The translations under genes and the position numbers were made by a program. A DNA stretch of 24,577 bases, from positions 1 to 24,577 of IMG/VR virus record IMGVR_UViG_3300020203_000097; one strand, given 5' to 3'. Origin of the DNA: a virus. The notes under the pieces are model-generated. The model searched no databases, had not been told where the DNA came from, and worked only from the letters and a program-made list of their open reading frames with translations. Positions 1-6,152 of this stretch are shown here, in pieces (within the stretch, counting starts at the first letter, position 1; every line of letters begins with the position of its first letter).

Positions 1-446
1 CCTTTAGCGATTGTGTGTGATGTAACTACGGAAACTATTATCATGAATTCCGCTAAAATGAAGCCCAACACACCTGCTAAGGCGGCTTGTTGTGGGTTGT
101 TAATACCACCAGTGAACTTTGTTAAGTCAATTGCGGTTGTAACGCCATTTTGTTCGGCAAATTTGCCCAAAAAGTACACATAGCCACTTTCATACACGCG
201 TAAGAATGAAAATATACCCGCCGATGCAAATACAAAAAGGATAAACAACCCCGCAACGGGTGTAAACCATTGTGGATATTCCGATTCATTTATGCTATTG
301 TAATCGGCGCGAATTGGCTTGCCTTGTGTGGATTTTTTGAGAATGTCCATAGCCTGATTCTTTGCGTGCTGATGTTGTTCAGGGTTAAGCACCAACAACC
401 CGTTCATTTTTGACTCTAGTTCTGCGTGTTCGTTCTGTTCGTTCAT
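1..446 (-). CDS. Membrane protein, N-terminal part (runs off left edge)
   Basis: An open frame on the minus strand starts at the ATG at 446-444 (protein begins MNEQNEHAELESK) and stays open for 148 codons to the window edge, so the C-terminus is missing. An AAAGG ribosome binding site lies about 10 nt upstream. The first ~58 residues are hydrophilic and Gln/Glu/Asn-rich. Two hydrophobic segments follow, at about residues 60-82 (WFTPVAGLFILFVFASAG) and 121-146 (AALAGVLGFILAEFMIIVSV), separated by a ~38-residue loop. It is therefore an integral membrane protein with a soluble N-terminal tail. I do not recognise a family. The extended -10 promoter at 494-502 on the same strand probably drives it. 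The gene diverges from the plus-strand replication and structural operons. Confidence 0.75.
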   Translation of the reverse strand, partial: MNEQNEHAELESKMNGLLVLNPEQHQHAKNQAMDILKKSTQGKPIRADYNSINESEYPQWFTPVAGLFILFVFASAGIFSFLRVYESGYVYFLGKFAEQNGVTTAIDLTKFTGGINNPQQAALAGVLGFILAEFMIIVSVVTSHTIAK

Positions 447-493
447 TATATTTTGCCTTTGCGTTAGATTTATGAGGGTAACTCTTAGCACTC

Positions 494-502
494 AGTATAC
501 CA
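494..502 (-). promoter_or_regulatory. Extended -10 promoter for the left-edge membrane gene
   Basis: On the minus strand the sequence reads TGGTATACT, an extended -10 element (TGn plus TATACT), about 48 nt upstream of the ATG at 446. No convincing -35 is present at 17 nt, which is common for extended -10 promoters. The same TGG-TATACT arrangement occurs at 785-793 on the plus strand. Confidence 0.45.
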
Positions 503-563
503 TATCTTTGAGCAATAATATCACTTTGCCGAAAAATTCTTACACAACTCTAACACAAACCCC

Positions 564-592
564 TTGCCTATATCGTAAAAATGCGATATACT
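564..592 (+). promoter_or_regulatory. Promoter of first candidate small RNA, with overlapping operator-like palindrome
   Basis: TTGCCT (564-569) and TATACT (587-592) are separated by exactly 17 nt, a near-consensus sigma70 promoter. A perfect 7-bp inverted repeat, TATATCG (569-575) and CGATATA (584-590), fills the spacer and overlaps the -10. That is the position expected of a repressor operator. Confidence 0.6.
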
Positions 593-598
593 GTAATC

Positions 599-715
599 AT
601 GGCTTAAGGGTTATTGCCTTTCACTTACGCCTAACGGGTATTGCTGATTTTGATGTGTTCGACTCAACCGTACACATCTTCGGAAAAACCACTGTGATTA
701 GGCAGTGGTTTTTTT
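599..715 (+). ncRNA. Candidate small RNA 1 (about 115 nt)
   Basis: A transcript from the promoter at 564-592 would start near 599 and end at the intrinsic terminator at 684-715, with no convincing coding frame between. It contains a 7-bp hairpin, GATGTGT (652-658) with ACACATC (672-678), just before the terminator hairpin. The promoter, structured body and terminator unit of about 115 nt is what a trans-acting or antisense small RNA looks like. It could also be a leader whose terminator is conditional. I recognise no RNA family. Confidence 0.45.
684..715 (+). terminator. Rho-independent terminator
   Basis: An 11-bp stem, AAAAACCACTG (684-694) with CAGTGGTTTTT (703-713), an 8-nt loop and a run of seven T. 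The A-tract on the 5' side means it could also work on the minus strand. Confidence 0.8.
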
Positions 716-784
716 GTTGTCAGGTAGGCATGGCAATTCTAATACTCTTCTAACAAAAGTCGTTGTGTTTTTGGCTCATTTTTG

Positions 785-793
785 TGGTATACT
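785..793 (+). promoter_or_regulatory. Extended -10 promoter of second candidate small RNA
   Basis: TGGTATACT at 785-793 is an extended -10 element. The best -35 candidate, TTGTGT at 763-768, has a long 19-nt spacer. The preceding GCTCATTTTTG resembles the GCTCAAAAATGG box of the two strong promoters at 1038 and 4380. Confidence 0.5.
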
Positions 794-799
794 GTAAGT

Positions 800-895
800 G
801 TGGAAAAAATCTGGTCGGTTTTATCCACGTGGTGATATTTGTTACTCCTTTAGTCTTAAACCCCAAAACGGCGCTCATCGTTTTTGGGGTTTTTC
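800..895 (+). ncRNA. Candidate small RNA 2 (about 95 nt)
   Basis: Transcription from 785-793 would begin near 800 and stop at the terminator at 858-895. The 5' end can fold, pairing GTGGA (799-803) with TCCAC (824-828). No plausible reading frame with a ribosome binding site lies inside. It is the second promoter-terminator unit in tandem with the one at 599-715. The two bodies are not obviously similar, so they are probably distinct small RNAs or conditional leaders. Confidence 0.42.
858..895 (+). terminator. Rho-independent terminator
   Basis: An 11-bp stem, AAACCCCAAAA (858-868) with TTTTGGGGTTT (882-892), a 13-nt loop and a T-rich tail. Confidence 0.8.
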
Positions 896-915
896 ATTTG
901 GGGAATAGCATGGGG

Positions 916-945
916 TTGCTGATTTTGATACTTTTACTGTACAAT
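916..945 (+). promoter_or_regulatory. Possible third weak promoter in the control region
   Basis: TTGCTG (916-921) and TACAAT (940-945) are 18 nt apart. The 14-mer TTGCTGATTTTGAT (916-929) is repeated exactly at 641-654 inside candidate small RNA 1, where no -10 follows. The promoter is possible, not certain. Confidence 0.25.
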
Positions 946-990
946 GAGGGAATATCGTTGGGCAATGGATATAAAGGAAGGTGGTGAAAA

Positions 991-1056
991 TTGGGTAGCG
1001 TTTTCGGAATTTCTAACACAAAAACTATAGACTTTCGGCTCAAAAATGGTGTATAA
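991..1056 (+). CDS. Possible short leader peptide (21 codons)
   Basis: A very good ribosome binding site, AAGGAAGGTGG (974-984), is followed 9 nt later by a TTG at 991. This opens a 21-codon frame (MGSVFGISNTKTIDFRLKNGV) ending at a TAA inside the next promoter's -10. Another frame, ATG at 944 or 965 to a TAG at 1028-1030, encodes the protein-like MDIKEGGENWVAFSEFL but has a poorer ribosome binding site. One of these may be a leader ORF of the replication gene; neither is proven. They are listed because the Shine-Dalgarno is stronger than those of most real genes here. Confidence 0.2.
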   Translation: MGSVFGISNTKTIDFRLKNGV

Positions 1057-1057
1057 T
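1038..1057 (+). promoter_or_regulatory. Promoter box of the replication gene (copy 1 of a 20-bp repeat)
   Basis: GCTCAAAAATGGTGTATAAT at 1038-1057 carries a consensus -10 (TATAAT, 1052-1057). The identical 20 bases recur at 4380-4399 in front of the terminase genes. The -35 region here (TAGACT, 1028-1033, 18-nt spacer) is not conserved between the copies. The shared box may therefore contain a binding site for a regulator as well as the -10. CTTTCGGC lies just upstream (1032-1039) and is also found in the arms of the inverted repeat at 4301-4361. Confidence 0.7.
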
Positions 1058-1102
1058 ATGGGTACAAATGAGCGCAACATCCATAATATAAAGGACACAC
1101 AA

Positions 1103-3961
1103 ATGAAAATCACCACCACGAAAGACCTATACAACAAAGACCAAAACCACATCCCCAACGCAAAATGGAACTCAGTGGCGATAAGCCGTCAACAGTTCAT
1201 AACCCACGTAACAAGCGGTTACGCATGGGCTATCGGCGAATACACCGACAATCGGCGTACTGCTGATAACTTTCTCTCTTCATCCGTCCTAGCCTTAGAC
1301 ATTGACGGGGTAGAAGGAACTGTCACAACACTTGATGACCTTATGGCAAACGCGTTTTTAGCCAGTTTTTGCGGGTTTATCTACGCTTCACCATCTTATA
1401 CCCCACAACATCCAAAATGGCGCGTGGTTTTTTTCCTAGACGCGTCTATTGTTAGCGCCGAAGAATATAAATCCCTCATGGTGAATCTCATTGCCATGAT
1501 GAGCAAGCAAATTGTCGGAATTGACGCGGTTGCGAAAGATTCTGCACGTTTTTTCTTTGGGCATGACTTACAAGCGCGTCCTGAACTTATTTGGCAATCT
1601 GACAACACCCTACCCCTATCGGTTGCTAGGGACATAGAAGGCGCGGTAGCCGTTACCCGCATGAGCTACAAGTCTTCGTTGGGTAGGCGTGCGGTAGCGG
1701 TAGCGGATGCACCCATTACACCGACTAAAGCAATGGTAGCCAAAGTGGGTAAAAAGTTCATGGCGCGTATATCGGCACTTGAAACAGTGTCGGTAAATCG
1801 CAACCACACATGTTTCAAACTGTGTGCCGATATGAATGATTCTGGTGTGGCGGTAGACGTTGCATATCCATTGATATATTCCGCAATGGTCAAGAACGGG
1901 TACATTGCAGAAGACGGGGTTTATTCCTTTAAGGCAACATTTACATCCGCATTTGGCAAAACACCCGATCACAGTGATGTTTTGTGGATGAATGAAGCGG
2001 ATGAGGATGCACCATTTTTGAAACTTGCCCATTATGACAGATTGTTGACGCTTGATACCCGTTATGTTACCGATATGGCTGATGTGGATTTTGAACGCAT
2101 GATGAGCTATCCCGTAGTCCTGATTAAATCCCCAACGGGTAGCGGTAAATCTTCTATGATGACACAGATTTGCAACAAATTTGAGCAAATGCACGGAAAA
2201 ACCCCACGCGTTTTGGTCATTTGCCATAGAAAAGCGTTGGTGAACAGAACTGCTACTGATTTGGGTATCCCCACCCACGCAACGGATGATTTTAAGGGTA
2301 GCGCGGTAGTGACCATAGACAGTTTGTTCAAGTATCAAACTACTGGTGGGACTATTGACCACGACATTATCATACTGGATGAAGCAACCCAATCGCTTTT
2401 GCACATGGTTAAATCACCATTTTTGAGACGATCACGCAACACACCCCAAACCATGCTCACAAATTTTATCCAACATGCAAAACTAGTAGTGTGCATGGAT
2501 GCCAATTTCTCACATGAGTCCGCATTGTGGATAGAACGCACGTCCCTACGTCCAGTGTTGCGCGTGTTTAACGCTGGCAAACCACCCGCACGCGCTACAA
2601 CCGTGTGGGATACAAAATATGGGATGCTCACAGACGCGTTTTTATCGGCACTTGACGGGTTTACGGCTATTGCGTGTTGCCAAAAGTCTGATGCACACGT
2701 TATCGCACGGATTGCCGAAACATTTGGCATAAAAGTGCTATGCGTCACATCCGAAACTGCTGATAACGCCGAATTAGAAGCGGTTTTGTTTGACATTAAC
2801 CATGCGGGCATTCAGTTACTGATTTATACGTCCTCATTGGGTACTGGTGTGGATATAACCCGTGAATGCAAAAACGCCTACCTGATTGCAACCCAAACCC
2901 TCACTGGTGAAGATTGCGTACAAATGATAAGCCGTGTACGCAACGCCGAAAAATATCACGTGGTGGGGATTGCTCAAAGTAAGGATGACCATAGTATCAT
3001 GGTTACACAAGAACAGATTTTAGAAGATTTGCAATGGTGTGCGTTCTACGACACTGAGATTGTCAGTGAAGAATCAAAAGCAAGCGCCAAACTGTATGCA
3101 GAACTCAAAGTCTCTGAGAATTACCAACGGAAAAACCAATCAAAATCGTTTTGTAGAAGCGCGTTGCAGAACGGATTTTGTTTTGTTGAACGGCTTGCGG
3201 ATGATAACGACTTTGTGCGTGCAGTGTTTCGCGTGGCAAGTGAAGCGGATGAAATTTGGCAGTGTGAGACAACTCTAAACCATGCGCCGATTACCGCCGA
3301 ACAACAGAAAGTCATTTTAGAAGCGAAGACCAACACCCGCGAAATTACCTACGGACGCAAGCGCAACATCATTGAAAACTTTGTCGGTGAAACCATCCTA
3401 GAAATTCATTATGATGAGTTACACACAGTGACGAAATATGAGCGCATGGCTAATTTAGCCTATGTGCAATTAGAAGCGTTTGAACGTGTGGAACTGAACA
3501 CCAGAAAGAATGTGGGTGTTGCGCGTCAAGATTACAACCCAATTTTGCTTAGAACACAGTTTTTTGCAGAACTTATGAGCGCAATGGGGTTGTCTGAATT
3601 AGAAGACCTTTACGCAATCGTGGGGTACTCTAAGGAAACATTGGTCACTGATACCGTGAAAACGTTCATTGACGGTAATCGCGTGCGCGTCCGCTGGCTA
3701 TTTGGACGCACAAAGTTCACCGAAGACCACATCACCGAATTGCAATTCCTATTGTTGCAATACAGTGTACCGCTTAAGCGCAAAAGCAAGGTTATGAAGG
3801 GTACGCGTGTACGTTCTGGCAACGGTGAACAATCTAGGGGTACGCGTGCAAGTTTCATGACCATTGACGCGGTTGCACTTGCCCAACGATTGGGGATAGC
3901 TGAAAAAATCATCGAAAAAATCCGCTTAGACAATTCCATCAGAGAAGGTAAGAACAAATGA
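1103..3961 (+). CDS. Replication initiator: primase-polymerase-like domain plus SF2 helicase (CyRepA1/origin-binding type)
   Basis: This 952-residue protein probably primes and unwinds the phage origin. I start it at the ATG at 1103 because AAGGA lies 7 nt upstream and the longer frame's ATG at 1046 falls inside the promoter. The N-terminal part looks like an archaeo-eukaryotic primase fold: LDIDG at residues 65-69 supplies the acidic pair, RVVFFLD is near 107 and DSARFFFG is at 146-153. The C-terminal half is a helicase: Walker A SPTGSGKS at 343-350, a Walker B DEAT box at 426-429, SLGTGVDI at 578-585, and QMISRVRN at 607-614 like SF2 motif VI. This combination resembles the origin-binding/CyRepA1 plasmid replication family. 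It overlaps the next gene by 4 nt (ATGA), so the two are co-translated. The assignment is by motif only. Confidence 0.75.
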   Translation: MKITTTKDLYNKDQNHIPNAKWNSVAISRQQFITHVTSGYAWAIGEYTDNRRTADNFLSSSVLALDIDGVEGTVTTLDDLMANAFLASFCGFIYASPSYTPQHPKWRVVFFLDASIVSAEEYKSLMVNLIAMMSKQIVGIDAVAKDSARFFFGHDLQARPELIWQSDNTLPLSVARDIEGAVAVTRMSYKSSLGRRAVAVADAPITPTKAMVAKVGKKFMARISALETVSVNRNHTCFKLCADMNDSGVAVDVAYPLIYSAMVKNGYIAEDGVYSFKATFTSAFGKTPDHSDVLWMNEADEDAPFLKLAHYDRLLTLDTRYVTDMADVDFERMMSYPVVLIKSPTGSGKSSMMTQICNKFEQMHGKTPRVLVICHRKALVNRTATDLGIPTHATDDFKGSAVVTIDSLFKYQTTGGTIDHDIIILDEATQSLLHMVKSPFLRRSRNTPQTMLTNFIQHAKLVVCMDANFSHESALWIERTSLRPVLRVFNAGKPPARATTVWDTKYGMLTDAFLSALDGFTAIACCQKSDAHVIARIAETFGIKVLCVTSETADNAELEAVLFDINHAGIQLLIYTSSLGTGVDITRECKNAYLIATQTLTGEDCVQMISRVRNAEKYHVVGIAQSKDDHSIMVTQEQILEDLQWCAFYDTEIVSEESKASAKLYAELKVSENYQRKNQSKSFCRSALQNGFCFVERLADDNDFVRAVFRVASEADEIWQCETTLNHAPITAEQQKVILEAKTNTREITYGRKRNIIENFVGETILEIHYDELHTVTKYERMANLAYVQLEAFERVELNTRKNVGVARQDYNPILLRTQFFAELMSAMGLSELEDLYAIVGYSKETLVTDTVKTFIDGNRVRVRWLFGRTKFTEDHITELQFLLLQYSVPLKRKSKVMKGTRVRSGNGEQSRGTRASFMTIDAVALAQRLGIAEKIIEKIRLDNSIREGKNK

Positions 3962-4290
3962 CAACCGACTTTTCATTCTTTTGCAGTGATGACACAAATG
4001 CGTTGGCGCATGAACAGTTATTGCGCCATGTGGTGAACGAAATAAACTACGGGTACATCCTATTGACGCTTCTAACGGATGATACCCGTGCTTTACGGGT
4101 ACAAGCCACGTTGTACGCCAATATCATGTGCTTAATCGGCGTGGCAGAGACTGCTAAAAACTTTCTCGGTCAAAAATATATTGAAAAAAAGCAAGGTGAA
4201 ACACGGAAATTCACCACGCTAGGTCAATGTTTAGCGGAATCACATGAGATTCACAAACTGAAACTAAGTGACGTTCAGGGGTATTCTTGA
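3958..4290 (+). CDS. Hypothetical protein, translationally coupled to the replication initiator
   Basis: This 110-residue gene overlaps the end of the replication gene by 4 nt, so the two are very probably co-translated and functionally linked. The product is soluble and predicted largely helical (ALAHEQLLRHVVNEINYGYILLTLL, then ALRVQATLYANIMCLIGVAETAKNFL), with a basic stretch EKKQGETRK near residues 82-90. It has no recognisable catalytic motif or zinc site. A small accessory factor for replication, such as a helicase loader or a DNA-binding partner, fits the position but is inference. The stop at 4288-4290 is followed within 10 bp by the large inverted repeat. Confidence 0.65.
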   Translation: MTTDFSFFCSDDTNALAHEQLLRHVVNEINYGYILLTLLTDDTRALRVQATLYANIMCLIGVAETAKNFLGQKYIEKKQGETRKFTTLGQCLAESHEIHKLKLSDVQGYS

Positions 4291-4300
4291 CCAAAATTCT

Positions 4301-4361
4301 AGGGTGTGATCACTTTCGGCATATAAAAGAAACATATATATGCCGAAAGTGATCACACCCT
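4301..4361. repeat. Perfect 25-bp inverted repeat upstream of the terminase genes
   Basis: The left arm (4301-4325, beginning AGGGTGTGATCACTTTCGGC) is the exact reverse complement of the right arm (4337-4361), with an 11-nt A-rich loop. Each arm contains the palindrome TGATCA and the word CTTTCGGC. No T-run follows on either side, so this is not a standard intrinsic terminator, although a hairpin this strong could still stop polymerase. Its position just before the small terminase makes a packaging recognition site, an origin or a recombination site possible. Confidence 0.9.
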
Positions 4362-4379
4362 GTAAAAAGTGGTTATAAA

Positions 4380-4399
4380 GCTCAAAAATGGTGTATAAT
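4380..4399 (+). promoter_or_regulatory. Promoter box of the packaging and head operon (copy 2)
   Basis: An exact copy of the 20 bases at 1038-1057, with TATAAT at 4394-4399. It lies 31 nt upstream of the small terminase ATG and 19 nt after the inverted repeat. A second TATAAT-like word (CATAAT, 4403-4408) follows but is probably irrelevant. Confidence 0.7.
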
Positions 4400-4429
4400 C
4401 GGCATAATCAGTATGAAGGATGGTAAGCA

Positions 4430-4939
4430 ATGAGACATAAAAAGAAAATCGAAATTGAGGAATTGAAAGAGTCCATCATGGCGCATGGTGGTATCATGGC
4501 GCGTGTGGCATGTGATTTTGCGGTAAGTTCTCAGACACTCACAAAAGCAATCGAAGAGTTTGGACTACGGGATTTTCGTGATGAAGCGTATGAAAATTCC
4601 GATAAGCGCCACGTGCAACCGTTGGGCAATATCGAATACGCGTTCAAAATATGTGGCGGTATTGTCGCTGATGTGGCTAAGGTACTTGATGTGGATGTGG
4701 CAACGGTTTACGCGTACATGCGTTCTTATCCACACTTGCATGAGGTTAGGCAACACGCACGGGATGATATGCTTGTGCTTGCCGAAGATACTCTAGGGCA
4801 ATTGGTACGTGATGGTGATTGGCAAGCCATTAAACTGGTTATCGGCACACAAGGACGCAAATTGGGGTATGCCAACACCACGAATATCGTGGCTGATGGT
4901 GATGCAGTAGTCACTGTTAAAGTGGTCTATGATGAGTAA
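4430..4939 (+). CDS. terS: Terminase small subunit (putative)
   Basis: This 169-residue protein lies directly before the large terminase and overlaps it by 11 nt, the usual place for the DNA-recognition subunit that brings genome ends to the packaging motor. It has two internally similar helix-turn-helix-like segments. The first is AHGGIMARVACDFAVSSQTLTKAI (residues 18-41); the second is CGGIVADVAKVLDVDVATVYAYM (75-97). Both share the pattern GGI-A-VA-------TL/TVY. A basic start (MRHKKK) precedes them, and DGDWQAIKLVIGTQGRKLGY near 128-147 resembles the oligomerisation region of small terminases. The start is supported by AAGGA 10 nt upstream. A general transcription regulator is the alternative, but position argues for terminase. 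Confidence 0.75.
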   Translation: MRHKKKIEIEELKESIMAHGGIMARVACDFAVSSQTLTKAIEEFGLRDFRDEAYENSDKRHVQPLGNIEYAFKICGGIVADVAKVLDVDVATVYAYMRSYPHLHEVRQHARDDMLVLAEDTLGQLVRDGDWQAIKLVIGTQGRKLGYANTTNIVADGDAVVTVKVVYDE

Positions 4940-6152
4940 TGAAATAAGGGTGGTATTCCCCAAACTATACCCGTTACAACAATCCTTTAAGGATGACAAC
5001 ACACGGTTTAAGGTGTTGTGTGCGGGTAGACGTTGGGGTAAAACCGAACTCTTGACAGTGATAATCTGTGAAGCGGTTATCGCTGGCAAAAATGTCGCAT
5101 ATTATTCGATGAACTATAAGCAAATGTGGGATACTTTCACGAAGATACTTGAACGGCTAAAGCCAATCGTTACAGAACAAAACCGCGCACAATATTCACT
5201 TAGGGCATTGACGCGTGGCAAGCTAACGTGTTGGTCTGGTGAAGCGTCTACCGCAACGCGTGGCGCGGGTTATGACCTGTTCATTGTGGACGAAGGCTCA
5301 TACATCCCTGACCTGTACCACAAATTTACATCCGACATATTGCCCACGTTGGCGGGTAGGGCTGGCAAGGCTATAATATGTAGCACCCCTAAAGGTTTCA
5401 ATGACTTTTATCGGCTTTTCCAATTGGAAAACCATGAGCCAAACTGGAAATCTTTCCAGTATCCGACAAGCACCAACGCGCATATCACGGCTGATGAACT
5501 CAGACAGTTCCAGAACATCCTATCACCATTGCAGTACAGAGAAGAATTTGAAGCGGAATTTGTCTCAAGTGAAGGCGCGGTATTCCGCAACATCACGGAA
5601 AATCTGGTTAAATCGGCTTTACCCGTTGTTGGACACAAATATGTTATGGGTGTGGATTGGGGTAAGTCAAACGACTTTACCGCTATTTCGGTGTGGGATA
5701 CAACAACCATGAGTGAGGTTCATCTTGACCGATTTAATCAAATATCGTGGGAACTGCAACGCGCTAGGCTAACTAAGCTGGCAACGGAATATGGCGTGGT
5801 GAAAGTGCTGGCAGAGTCCAACTCTATCGGTGAGCCACAAATTGAGCAATTGCAGAGTGAGGGATTGCCCATAGAAGGGTTTGCCACAACCGCGCAATCT
5901 AAGCCTAAAATCATACAAGCATTGGCGTTGGCGTTGGAAAAGAACACCATAAAGTTAACGGATGATATTATCGGCGCACAAGAACTAGCGTCCTATACCA
6001 TGACACAATCGGCGGGTGGTGGATGGAAATACTCTGCACCTACTGGTGGGCATGATGACACTGTGATAGCGCGTGCCATAGGGCTATATGCTTGTAGCGA
6101 TGTGTCCACAAAAATTACCATATCGAAAATTAATCCATTTAGGAGATCGTAA
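4929..6152 (+). CDS. terL: Terminase large subunit
   Basis: This 407-residue packaging ATPase-nuclease has all the expected parts in order. Walker A is GRRWGKT at 33-39, the variant typical of phage terminases. The hydrophobic strand FIVDEG at 118-123 gives Walker B Asp121 and Glu122. The coupling motif CSTPKG is at 151-156. The RNase H-like nuclease has MGVDWG (Asp243), LAESN (Glu296) and GGHDD (Asp376/377). Length is normal for the family. The start could be the ATG at 4929 or the next one at 4932; neither has a strong Shine-Dalgarno, so translation probably depends on coupling to the overlapping small subunit. Confidence 0.95.
   Translation: MMSNEIRVVFPKLYPLQQSFKDDNTRFKVLCAGRRWGKTELLTVIICEAVIAGKNVAYYSMNYKQMWDTFTKILERLKPIVTEQNRAQYSLRALTRGKLTCWSGEASTATRGAGYDLFIVDEGSYIPDLYHKFTSDILPTLAGRAGKAIICSTPKGFNDFYRLFQLENHEPNWKSFQYPTSTNAHITADELRQFQNILSPLQYREEFEAEFVSSEGAVFRNITENLVKSALPVVGHKYVMGVDWGKSNDFTAISVWDTTTMSEVHLDRFNQISWELQRARLTKLATEYGVVKVLAESNSIGEPQIEQLQSEGLPIEGFATTAQSKPKIIQALALALEKNTIKLTDDIIGAQELASYTMTQSAGGGWKYSAPTGGHDDTVIARAIGLYACSDVSTKITISKINPFRRS

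Noticed and set aside
652-680. tRNA-like T-loop word TTCGACTC in candidate small RNA 1
   Set aside because: The flanking bases do not form a T-arm and no acceptor, D or anticodon arms can be built around it.
472-753. 93-codon plus-strand frame in the control region
   Set aside because: It runs across a promoter, a hairpin and a terminator, has no ribosome binding site and gives a low-complexity, Thr/Leu/Cys-mixed sequence unlike a protein.
763-987. 74-codon frame beginning with TTG after the first terminator
   Set aside because: It covers the second promoter and terminator and has no Shine-Dalgarno; the Trp/Cys/Val-rich product is not convincing.
1616-2404. 262-codon frame opposite the replication gene
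   Set aside because: It is antisense to conserved helicase motifs, has no ribosome binding site and is rich in His, Cys and Ile as expected of a shadow frame.
5349-5377. TTGGCG-17-TATAAT inside the large terminase gene
   Set aside because: It fits a promoter but lies in the middle of a conserved gene with no gene start downstream for 750 bp; chance is likely.
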